Translations under genes and position numbers: made by a program
Shown: positions 23,407-31,900 of the stretch, piece by piece
Layout of the letters: the number at the start of each line of letters is the position of its first letter
How positions within the stretch are numbered: position 1 is the first letter of the stretch
The notes under the pieces: generated by a model
The model's input: the letters and a program-made list of their open reading frames with translations, nothing else
Databases searched by the model: none
Told to the model about the DNA's origin: nothing
Virus record (IMG/VR): IMGVR_UViG_3300045902_000030
Coordinates: 1-35,800 of that record
Direction: 5' to 3' (one strand)
Origin: a virus
Length of the DNA stretch: 35,800 nt

Positions 23407-25785
23407 ATGGCCGAACGTCTAATTTCCCCAGGCGTATTCACCGTAGAACGTGACCTTTCATTCCTTCCTCAAGGTATTTCCGAAATTGGTGCTGCCTTTA
23501 TCGGTCCAACGTTGAAGGGGCCGGCGTTCCGCCCGGTAATTGTCGATTCCCAGGAACAATTTGAAGCAATCTTTGGTCAAACTACGCCTGATTTTTACAC
23601 ATCATATGCAGTGCAAAACTATCTCCGTGAAGCCGGTAGAGCAACCGTCTGTCGTGTGCTTGGACTTGATGGATATAGCAATAGCACGGTGGAATCTTTG
23701 ATTCTTAGCATAACCTCTGCTTCCGTTACAGCGCCAATTGGTGTTATCTTTCCATCACGTAAGGGTGTAACACTACCAACGGGTTCTCTTGGTCCTGCGG
23801 TGAGCCCAACACAATTTTCGTTGACAATTTCTGGTTCAAATGGTTTGAAGACGTTCCACTCTATGAGTGTTGATCCGTCTTCAAGAAACTATTTTGCCAA
23901 AGTTCTTGGTACGACATCTACGACACAACATGATGGATTTGTCCTCCTACAGTTCCCGGACGCCGTATCATTTATTTCTGGTGCTCTCGCAGGATCTGGT
24001 TCTATGAACCTTGCTATTGAAAGCAACCAATTGATGTTGAGTGGATCTATCTATGGAACATATCGTCAGGCTACAACGCCGTGGATTCGTTCCCAGACAA
24101 TTGGATCTATCAAGTACAATCTCTTTAGGTTCCATACACTTTCCGATGGTAATGCAGCAAACACCGATGTAAAGGTATCTATTGCTTCTATCCGTCCAAA
24201 TCCTCTTGGGGAAGGATATGGTACATTCTCGGTCATTGTTCGTAAGTTTGACGATACCGACAGTAAGTTGAATGTTCTTGAACAGTTTGATAACCTATCC
24301 CTCGATCCAAATTCAGCAAATTATATTGCTCGACGAATTGGTACGGCCCGCACCATTATTGATGCAAACAACGACATCTATCTTGAAGGTGATTGGCCGA
24401 ACAATTCAAAGTATGTATATGTTGAAATGGATCCTGGTGCCGATGACGTACCGGAAGAAGCACTTCCATATGGATTTGCCGCATTGGCCGCGCCGCTCAA
24501 CATTGTTAACTTGCCTGCACCAAATTACATAACTACACGTTATACAACGCCTCCCGGTTCTACAACAGCCGTTGCAAATAATCGTATCTTCTACGGATTT
24601 GATTTTGCTGACACAACCGGTTTGTCATATCTTAACCCGCTACCATCTGGTAGTATAGATGCTGCTGGTTCTACGCTTCGCGTGGGTGTATTCGCCACGG
24701 GTTCTAACGAAAAACCCGGCGGCGGTCCAGATGAAGGATTTGACCTTCAAACCATTTTGTCTGCTCAGGACATTACCGATATCGCACCTCAGAATGCCAC
24801 CTCGATTCGTAAGTTCACAGTACCATTCCAGAACGGATTTGATGGTCAAGCTCCTAACGTAATTCGTGCAGTTGGTGGCGCTATTACACCCACAAACACA
24901 CAAGGCTTTGACTTGAGTGATTCGAATCGTAGTGGAGCAAGAGCTTACAAGATTTGTATCGACGCACTAGCAAATCCTGATGCATTTGACATCAATATGT
25001 TGGTAATCCCCGGTGTTATTTACAGTTTTCACCCATATATTGTTACCCAAGGTATCAATATGTGTGAAAACCGTGGTGACTGCTTCTACATTCTTGATGG
25101 TTCGCCGTTGGGATCAACAGTAAATGCAGCAGTCGGCGACATTCAAGACCTCGATACCAATTATGCCGGTACTTACTATCCGTGGGTCAAGATTCGTGAT
25201 GCCGGTAGCAATAAGACTGTATGGGCACCGCCCTCTGTAGTAATGCCAAATGTTTTTGCCTTCAACGACCGAGTTGCTGCTGAGTGGTTTGCACCAGCAG
25301 GCCTCAACCGTGGTGGTATTGATGTGGCTCTACAAGTTCGTACTCGTGTGGATCAGGCTAATCGCGATGATCTTTACGAAGGTCGAGTCAACCCAATTGC
25401 TACATTCCCAGGTCAGGGTATCGTAGCATGGGGTCAGAAGACGCTGCAACAGCAAGCTTCTGCTCTTGATCGAATCAATGTTCGTCGTCTGCTTATTGCA
25501 GTTAAGAAGTTCATTGCTTCGACCTCGCGTTACCTCGTATTTGAACAGAACGTTGAATCAACTCGTCAACGATTCTTGTCTATCGTCAATCCATACCTCC
25601 AGAGTGTACAGGAACGTGCTGGTTTGTATGCTTTCCGTGTGGTAATGGATGAAACGAACAACACGCCAGATATTATCGACCGTAACATTTTGGTGGGTCA
25701 GTTGTATCTCCAGCCGGCACGAACTGCGGAATTCATTAGTCTTGAATTCAACATCTTGCCGACCGGCGCTACATTCCCTGAATAA
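23407..25785 (+). CDS. 18: Tail sheath protein (gp18-like)
   Basis: This is the contractile outer tube of the tail. It has 792 residues, against 659 in T4; the extra length lies in the central domains (about 90-480), which are surface-exposed in known sheaths and vary most. The N-terminus ERLISPGVFTVERDLSFLPQ and the following AAFIGPTLKGPAF are typical, as is the C-terminal core RRLLIAVKKFIASTSRYLVF, then STRQRFLSIVNPYLQSVQER and the closing EFISLEFNILP. Both termini supply the strands that link neighbouring subunits. GGAG precedes the ATG. A very strong hairpin follows the stop. Confidence 0.95.
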   Translation: MAERLISPGVFTVERDLSFLPQGISEIGAAFIGPTLKGPAFRPVIVDSQEQFEAIFGQTTPDFYTSYAVQNYLREAGRATVCRVLGLDGYSNSTVESLILSITSASVTAPIGVIFPSRKGVTLPTGSLGPAVSPTQFSLTISGSNGLKTFHSMSVDPSSRNYFAKVLGTTSTTQHDGFVLLQFPDAVSFISGALAGSGSMNLAIESNQLMLSGSIYGTYRQATTPWIRSQTIGSIKYNLFRFHTLSDGNAANTDVKVSIASIRPNPLGEGYGTFSVIVRKFDDTDSKLNVLEQFDNLSLDPNSANYIARRIGTARTIIDANNDIYLEGDWPNNSKYVYVEMDPGADDVPEEALPYGFAALAAPLNIVNLPAPNYITTRYTTPPGSTTAVANNRIFYGFDFADTTGLSYLNPLPSGSIDAAGSTLRVGVFATGSNEKPGGGPDEGFDLQTILSAQDITDIAPQNATSIRKFTVPFQNGFDGQAPNVIRAVGGAITPTNTQGFDLSDSNRSGARAYKICIDALANPDAFDINMLVIPGVIYSFHPYIVTQGINMCENRGDCFYILDGSPLGSTVNAAVGDIQDLDTNYAGTYYPWVKIRDAGSNKTVWAPPSVVMPNVFAFNDRVAAEWFAPAGLNRGGIDVALQVRTRVDQANRDDLYEGRVNPIATFPGQGIVAWGQKTLQQQASALDRINVRRLLIAVKKFIASTSRYLVFEQNVESTRQRFLSIVNPYLQSVQERAGLYAFRVVMDETNNTPDIIDRNILVGQLYLQPARTAEFISLEFNILPTGATFPE

Positions 25786-25798
25786 TATAATAGTTATA

Positions 25799-25833
25799 AA
25801 TTAAAGACCCTTGAAATTCAAGGGTCTTTAATT
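25799..25833 (+). terminator. Strong hairpin terminator after tail sheath
   Basis: A perfect 17-bp inverted repeat with a single central base (TTAAAGACCCTTGAA on the left and its complement on the right), ending in TCTTTAATT. It is symmetric, so it could act in both directions. It separates gp18 from the inserted endonuclease. Confidence 0.85.
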
Positions 25834-25880
25834 AAACTTCTCATAATAGAACTCTACTGTCTACACTAACTACAACTACA

Positions 25881-27524
25881 ATGTGTCCACAAAATAGACA
25901 TCGGTGTCAGCAATGTAATAAATTATTATCACCGACACAAAAATTTTGCAATATTACATGTCAAACCAGATTTGAGCAGCGTACTGAGAAATTTTGTGTA
26001 ATCTGTAATAAATCACTCGGCCGCATTCATACTAATAAAAAAACTTGTTCAAACACCTGCCGTGGACTGTTGCGACGACGGGAAGCTCGTGAAATACGAA
26101 TTTGTGGTGTATGTAAATCATCATTTGAAACATATAAAAAAACAAAAAAACTATATTGTAGTGATGCATGCCGTCGAGTAATCAATGCACTGCCCGAAAC
26201 GAATGCAAAACGACAACATACTATACAATCAACAAACATGCAAAGATATGGCGTGCCATATACATCACAGACCGATACGTGGAAACGAAATGTATCACAA
26301 AAGATGATTGATCGTTACGCAGATTTAGATGTTAAACAAACTATGGTTGATAAAATAAAAGATACCAAACGGCGCCGGTATGGTAATCCAAATTATAACA
26401 ATTTGAAGAAAGCCACACAAACATTATTAGATAGGTACAACGTCACGAATTGGAATGAAACTACATCATTCAAACGAACATTCTTTGACAAAGCTATGAA
26501 ACGAATTGCCCCGTTTGTGCGACCTATGTTCTCCTTTGAAGAATATATGGGCGTAGACCATCAATATACATTTCAGTGTGTGACTTGTAATCATATATTC
26601 ACCGATACCGCAAACAATGCACGGATTCCTCGATGCAAACAATGCTTCCCGAACCGTTCAGGCTCGTCTCAATATGAAGATGAATTATGTGCGTTCATCA
26701 CCACACACTATACCGATCCGATTGAACGCAACACACGCACTATTATTGCCCCGAAAGAACTGGATGTATATGTGCCCGACCGACGGCTGGCTATTGAGTT
26801 CAATGGCTTGTATTGGCATTCTGAAATTGGAGGTGGTAAAGATAAACACTATCATATGCAAAAATTGCAGTTGTGTCGGGCCAAGGGCATTCAATTATTA
26901 CAAATCGGTGAATTGGACTGGATCTATAAACGACCGATTGTGGAGTCGGTGATATTATATGCTTTGGGGCAATCCCGAAATATTTATGCCCGGGCCTGTA
27001 CCATTCGACCACTCTCAGCAAAAACTTGCAATCAATTTCTCAATGAGAATCATTTACAAGGTGGTGACAAATCATCTATTCGGTATGGATTGTATCATCA
27101 CGAAACATTAGTTGCTGTGATGACCTTTGGTAAAAGTAGATATGATAAGTTGTATGAATATGAATTGTTACGATTTTGTAATATACAAGGTCATCGCGTC
27201 GTTGGTGGGTTTAGTAAACTGTTTACACATTTTAAGCGTTCACATCAACCAACCAGTGTAGTATCATACGCAAATAAAATGTATTATTCCGGTCAATCAT
27301 ACCAATCGGCTGGATTTATTTATGCGGGTGACACGCCGCCGGGATATCAGTATATTGATGCCCAGTATACCCACACAATGTCACGGCTGCTTTATCAAAA
27401 ACACAAATTACCGACAATTCTGGACAAGTATGATATGACCCTGACCGAATGGGAAAATATGCAATTAAACGGATATGACCGAATTTGGGATTGTGGGAAT
27501 ACGAAGTGGATTTGGAGTCACTAA
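25881..27524 (+). CDS. VSR/EDxHD-type homing endonuclease with shared C-terminal domain
   Basis: The protein has 547 residues. The N-terminus has three Cys clusters (CQQCNK...CNITC; CVICNK...CSNTC; CGVCKS...CSDAC), probably zinc fingers. Next come repeats of the RYGVPYTS/RYGNPNY type, known DNA-binding modules. The nuclease resembles the very-short-patch-repair/EDxHD fold: ELDVYVP (E293, D295), AIEFNGLYWHSE (E306, H313), YHMQK and GIQLLQIGELDW. The C-terminal 190 residues (YARACTIRP, GLYHHETLVAVMTFGK, GGFSKLF, YDRIWDCG) repeat the domain of the HNH enzyme at 18318. There is no ribosome binding site or TAYTTAT motif upstream, so expression may be low. It is inserted between gp18 and gp19. Confidence 0.85.
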   Translation: MCPQNRHRCQQCNKLLSPTQKFCNITCQTRFEQRTEKFCVICNKSLGRIHTNKKTCSNTCRGLLRRREAREIRICGVCKSSFETYKKTKKLYCSDACRRVINALPETNAKRQHTIQSTNMQRYGVPYTSQTDTWKRNVSQKMIDRYADLDVKQTMVDKIKDTKRRRYGNPNYNNLKKATQTLLDRYNVTNWNETTSFKRTFFDKAMKRIAPFVRPMFSFEEYMGVDHQYTFQCVTCNHIFTDTANNARIPRCKQCFPNRSGSSQYEDELCAFITTHYTDPIERNTRTIIAPKELDVYVPDRRLAIEFNGLYWHSEIGGGKDKHYHMQKLQLCRAKGIQLLQIGELDWIYKRPIVESVILYALGQSRNIYARACTIRPLSAKTCNQFLNENHLQGGDKSSIRYGLYHHETLVAVMTFGKSRYDKLYEYELLRFCNIQGHRVVGGFSKLFTHFKRSHQPTSVVSYANKMYYSGQSYQSAGFIYAGDTPPGYQYIDAQYTHTMSRLLYQKHKLPTILDKYDMTLTEWENMQLNGYDRIWDCGNTKWIWSH

Positions 27525-27628
27525 ATGATTAAATTAACATCGTTACTATATGACCGGTTTTTAACTTTTTAAGTAAATACATAATATGTATATATATCTG
27601 TAATACGAACGGGAAAGTAATTTCAATT

Positions 27629-27952
27629 ATGAATTTAAGAGACATATCAAAGCAAATTGGTGTAAATCAAACTGGATTACGAAAATTGGTTGACAGCAAG
27701 TACAATTCATATAATGGATGGACGGTAGTTGGAACTCCGCACATTTCCAGGAATATTTCTATATCAAGATCAAAGCGAAGTAGTGAATATCCACGGTTAA
27801 TTTCACCAGATGGAACTATTTATCGTATAGAAGATACGATTCGATCTTTTTGTAGATTTCATAATCTAACCCCAAGTTCTGTGTCTAAGCTAATAAACAA
27901 AAAAATACCATCATATAAAGGATGGTTTGTACAGGAGATTCTCCATGGCTAA
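27629..27952 (+). CDS. Tandem NUMOD-like DNA-binding protein
   Basis: The protein has 107 residues and no nuclease domain. The first half (LRDISKQIGVNQTGLRKLVD, then YNGWTV) and the second half (SPDGTIYRIEDTIRSFCRFH, then SVSKLINKK and YKGWF) look like two copies of the helix-turn-helix modules (NUMOD/IENR type) that position phage homing endonucleases on DNA. It directly follows the endonuclease at 25881 and its stop overlaps the tail tube ATG by 8 bases. It may be a remnant of another homing endonuclease, a DNA-binding partner, or a regulator of gp19. GGGAAAG upstream is a weak ribosome binding site. Confidence 0.6.
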   Translation: MNLRDISKQIGVNQTGLRKLVDSKYNSYNGWTVVGTPHISRNISISRSKRSSEYPRLISPDGTIYRIEDTIRSFCRFHNLTPSSVSKLINKKIPSYKGWFVQEILHG

Positions 27953-28433
27953 TCTCGTTGCAGAAAATGAGATGTTCTTTACTGCGTTTGAACCTAAGAT
28001 GAAGAATCGTTTCATCATGTATATTGATGGTTTGCCTTCATATGTGGTTCGAAAGATTGAACGTCCGAAGTATTCCGCAGAAGCAAAAGTGCTTCCGCAC
28101 ATTAACCTTGAGCGTTATGTCAAGGGTAAATCAAAGTGGGGTCCAATTAACTGTACACTATATGATCCGATTGTTCCGTCCGGCGCACAGGCGGTAATGG
28201 AATGGGTTCGTCTTCACCACGAATCAATTACCGGTCGTGATGGTTATGCCGACTTCTATAAGAAAGATATTGTATTCAATATGCTTGGTCCCGTGGGTGA
28301 TAAAGTAGAAGAATGGATTGGTAAGGGATGTCTTGTTACCGAAGCTAATTTTAATGATGCTGATTGGGGTACGGATGACCCGACCGAAATCAGCTTGACA
28401 ATTCAAGCTGACTACTGGATTCTTAACTACTAA
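27945..28433 (+). CDS. 19: Tail tube protein (gp19-like)
   Basis: The inner tail tube subunit has 162 residues from ATG 27945 with AGGAGA at 27933-27938, matching T4 gp19 (163). An in-frame start 18 bases upstream is rejected because the ribosome binding site favours 27945. Typical blocks: FEPKMKNRFIMYIDGLPSYV, KYSAEAKVLPHINLERYVKG, LYDPIVPSGAQAVMEWVRLH and the closing WGTDDPTEISLTIQADY. It stacks as hexamers inside the sheath. Its ribosome binding site lies inside the inserted NUMOD ORF, so the insertion has kept the tube gene's initiation region. Confidence 0.93.
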   Translation: MANLVAENEMFFTAFEPKMKNRFIMYIDGLPSYVVRKIERPKYSAEAKVLPHINLERYVKGKSKWGPINCTLYDPIVPSGAQAVMEWVRLHHESITGRDGYADFYKKDIVFNMLGPVGDKVEEWIGKGCLVTEANFNDADWGTDDPTEISLTIQADYWILNY

Positions 28434-28475
28434 TATAATAGATGGACAATTAGTAGGTTCGATCTCCACTGGGGC

Positions 28476-28528
28476 AAGGTGGTGTCTATACTCTATTTAT
28501 ATTGAGTGTAAACACCGCCTTTCTTTTT
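28476..28528 (+). terminator. Long terminator hairpin after tail tube
   Basis: An 18-base left arm (28476-28493) pairs with 28504-28521 with G-U wobbles and one mismatch, around a 10-base AT loop, followed by TCTTTTT. It is a strong intrinsic terminator ending the gp19 transcript. Confidence 0.85.
28494..28500 (+). promoter_or_regulatory. TATTTAT motif in terminator loop
   Basis: TATTTAT fills most of the loop of the gp19 terminator and lies 42 bases before the ATG at 28543. As at 886-892, motif and terminator overlap, so it may be a promoter embedded in a terminator or a loop that matches by chance. Confidence 0.3.
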
Positions 28529-28542
28529 ATTAGAGAATTGGT

Positions 28543-28905
28543 ATGTCTTGTGAACTAAATAATATTTACGATATTTGCATACTTCAAAATCAAACATTTG
28601 AATTACCGTTTCAGTTGTATAATGATGACGGGGTAACTGCTATCAACGTTAGTGGTTGGTCATTTACAGGATCCATAAAGTCACAATTCACTGATCCCGT
28701 TCCCGCGTTGTATTTTACCAGTTCTGTTGTAGATGCGTCATCTGGAAGTATTAAACTATATCTTTCCGCTGAAACCACATGGATGCTTACTGGATCAAAA
28801 TATGTATATGATGTCATCGGTAATAATTCCAATGTCACACCAGTTGAAACGCTACGGCTAATGCAGGGTAAAGTGTCCGTTCGTCCAGGAGTAACCGAAC
28901 CGTGA
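28543..28905 (+). CDS. Small beta-rich protein preceding the fibre gene
   Basis: The protein has 120 residues. It starts MSCELNNIYDICILQNQTFE and continues with alternating beta strands: LPFQLYNDDGVTAINVSGWS, FTGSIKSQF, DASSGSIKLYLSAE, and a last strand with KVSVRPGVTEP. The layout (QNQTF...W.FTG.I......G.I.L.LS....W.L..G.YVYDV) matches small phage proteins that sit before tail fibre genes and resemble the N-terminal domain of baseplate BppU-type proteins. It may be a fibre attachment or adaptor subunit. The next gene starts inside its stop (GTGA), so the two products are probably made together. Confidence 0.6.
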   Translation: MSCELNNIYDICILQNQTFELPFQLYNDDGVTAINVSGWSFTGSIKSQFTDPVPALYFTSSVVDASSGSIKLYLSAETTWMLTGSKYVYDVIGNNSNVTPVETLRLMQGKVSVRPGVTEP

Positions 28906-31900
28906 TTATTCGCGTATCAGGATCGACCCCGGGCAACTCGATAAACCTTACCGTAAATGGTACGGGTGTGCCTGGATCATCAGGCATTCAAGTAAATGTT
29001 CCCCAATTTGTCAGTCAAGCTAATAACGCAATTAGTTCTAGTTATGCCGGTACGGCGTCACTTGCTCTTTCTACATTAGGTGCTATTTCATCTGCATCAT
29101 ATGCAGAATATGCTAATGCCGTCTCATGGAGTAATGTTGTAAATATTCCACAAAATATTGTATCGAGTTCCGCTCAAGTTGATTATACACAACTTCAGAA
29201 TATTCCTAGTAGTAGCAATTCAGCTTCGTATGTAGAATATAACAATATTGCTAATAAACCCGTTGGATTAGTATCAAGTTCGGCTCAAGCCGCGTCATGG
29301 GCAGTTGCTAGTGCTAGCACGGCTACAACCGCAACAACTTCAAGTTATGCACTTACTGCGAGCGCCGTTCTTAATATTCCACCACTACCTACAGGAGTGG
29401 TCAGTTCCAGCGCACAGGTCAGTTATGTTCAATTGTCCGATATTCCCACAGGAATCATATCCAGTTCTACACAATTACCTGTTGGGTTAGTCAGTTCTAG
29501 TGTTCAAGTCAACTATACACAACTTACTGGTATTCCATCGGGGTTGGTCTCCTCATCAGTTCAAGCGGAGACATGGTCCGTAGCTAGTGCATCAATTGCA
29601 CCTACAAGTTGGTCATTGATATCAGATCGTCCTGATGGACTTGTTTCAAGTTCTGCACAAGTTAATTCTGGTAGCTTTACTGGCAGTTTTATTGGTAGTG
29701 CTAGTTTTGCCGATAACGCAGATAATAGTATCAGTGCCAGCTTTGCCATTTCTGCCTCATGGGCACAGACTACAGGACCGGCTGATTGGAATACACTACT
29801 TAACCGACCGGTTGGTATCGTAAGTGCCAGCGCGCAAATTAATACGGGCAGTTTTACCGGCAGTTTTGTTGGTAGTGCCAGCTTTGCTAATAACGCCGAA
29901 AACAGCATTAGCGCTAGTTTTGCTACTACGACATCTTTTGCATTTACCGCACTCAGTGCAAGTTGGGCACCCGGTGTCGGTGATGCTGTAGATTGGTCTA
30001 CTATTATCAATATACCTGTTGGCATTGTTTCTAGTTCATCACAAATTAATACGGGTAGTTTTACTGGATCATTCACCGGATCAGTCACTAACGCCGTATC
30101 AGCAAGTTTTGCTGCCGATGCTTATACACAGTGGAATAATATTGGCAACCGCCCCGACGGCTTGATCAGCAGTTCAGCACAACTACCTACCGGTCTCGTC
30201 AGTGCTAGTTCACAAATTAATTACATCGGCATTTCTAATGTTCCTGGTGGTATTGTTTCAAGTTCAACACAAATTATAGCGGGGTTGCCTGTTGGAACGG
30301 TATCAAGCAGCAATCAAGTCAATTATACACAACTACAAAATATCCCTACAGGTTTAGTTAGCAGTTCTACACAAGCTGTAACGTGGAATGTGGCGACTGC
30401 CTCAATTGCTGCGACATCATGGAGTTTGGTTGCAGATAAACCATCTGGTCTCGTTAGTGCATCGAGCCAAGTCTCTTACACAGGCCTGTCAAACGTTCCT
30501 GCTGGTATTGTGTCGTCATCAACACAAGCCACAACGTGGACTGTGGCAACAGCTTCACTTGCTAATGAGGTTGCGTATAATAATGTTACTGGAACGCCGA
30601 TTGGTTTGGTCAGCGCATCAAGTCAAGTAGATTTCTTGCAGACTTCCAACCGTCCAACGGGGTTAGTATCCAGCTCTGGTCAAGTTAATTACACTGGATT
30701 GACTGACGTTCCCGTTGGCATTGTAAGCTCCTCAGGCCAAGTCTCTTACACAGGACTATCAAACGTTCCTGCTGGTATTGTATCTAGTTCCGCACAAGCT
30801 TCTACATGGACTGTGGCGACTGCCTCAATTGCTGCGACATCATGGAGTTTGGTTGCAGATAAACCATCTGGTCTCGTCAGCGCATCGAGTCAAATTGACT
30901 TCTCTCAGACTACAAACCGACCAGTTGGCTTAGTATCCGCATCGGTTCAGGTCAGCTACCCTGATCTATCCAACATTCCGGTTGGTATTCTCAGCAGTTC
31001 TACTCAATTCAATTCTCTATCAAATACAAGTGCCAGCTATGCTCAGAACAGTTTCACTGCTGTATCTGCATCATGGGCACCGTCAACTGAAGGTGCGCCG
31101 GTCAGCTGGACAAGTGTTACTGGTAAGCCTGATGGTCTAGTATCCAGTAGTGCGCAGGTTAACTTCACACAACTTCAGAACATCCCAGTTGGACTTATCA
31201 GCGGAACGGCACAGGTCAAAGCTATTCTTGATGCTGATGGTGTGTTTAGTAGTTCTGAACAAGTTCAGTTCAATAGTATTAGTGGTCGTCCAAATGGACT
31301 GGTCAGTAGTTCCGCACAAATTGTAGCGGGTCTACCAGCGGGTACTGTATCCAGTTCTGCACAAGTATCATATACGGGGTTGACCGATCTTCCGGTTGGC
31401 ATCGTCAGCAGTAGCACTCAAGCTTCTACATGGACTGTTGCCACGGCCTCGATTGCTAATACTTCATGGAGCCTGGTTGCAAATAAACCAGATGGTTTAG
31501 TTAGTGCTTCCGGTCAAGTAGACTTCCTACAAATCTCAAATCGTCCCGAAGGGTTGGTGTCTAGTTCAGCACAAGTCAACTACACCGGATTGACTGGTGT
31601 TCCTGTTGGCATTGTGAGCTCCTCGGGTCAAGTCTCATACACAGGATTGTCAAATATTCCTGTAGGCATTGTCAGTGCTTCAAGTCAAGTAGACTTCCTA
31701 CAAACCTCAAATCGTCCAACGGGGTTGGTGTCCAGTTCAGCACAAGTATCCTATACGGGCCTATCAAATATTCCTGTTGGTATTGTATCTAGTTCAACAC
31801 AAGCTTCTACTTGGACTGTTGCCACGGCATCAATTGCTAATACTTCATGGAGTTTGGTTGCTGATCGTCCCGTTGGTTTGGTCTCAAGTTCAACACAGGT

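Noticed and set aside
23700-24900. Extra length in the tail sheath as a possible intein
   Set aside because: No Cys/Ser start, TxxH block or terminal Asn-Ser/Cys/Thr junction seen; the extra residues read as ordinary variable beta domains of a sheath.
27530-27628. AT-rich gap after the second endonuclease as a promoter or origin
   Set aside because: It contains AT-rich stretches such as ACATAATATGTATATATAT but no TAYTTAT motif, clear hairpin or iteron set, so nothing specific can be supported.
29561-30088. Minus-strand ORF of 175 codons opposite the fibre gene, and a similar one at 32123-32398
   Set aside because: The reverse complement of the fibre repeats stays open in one frame and gives repeated LPVLICALAL-type strings. 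There is no ribosome binding site and the composition only mirrors the repeat.
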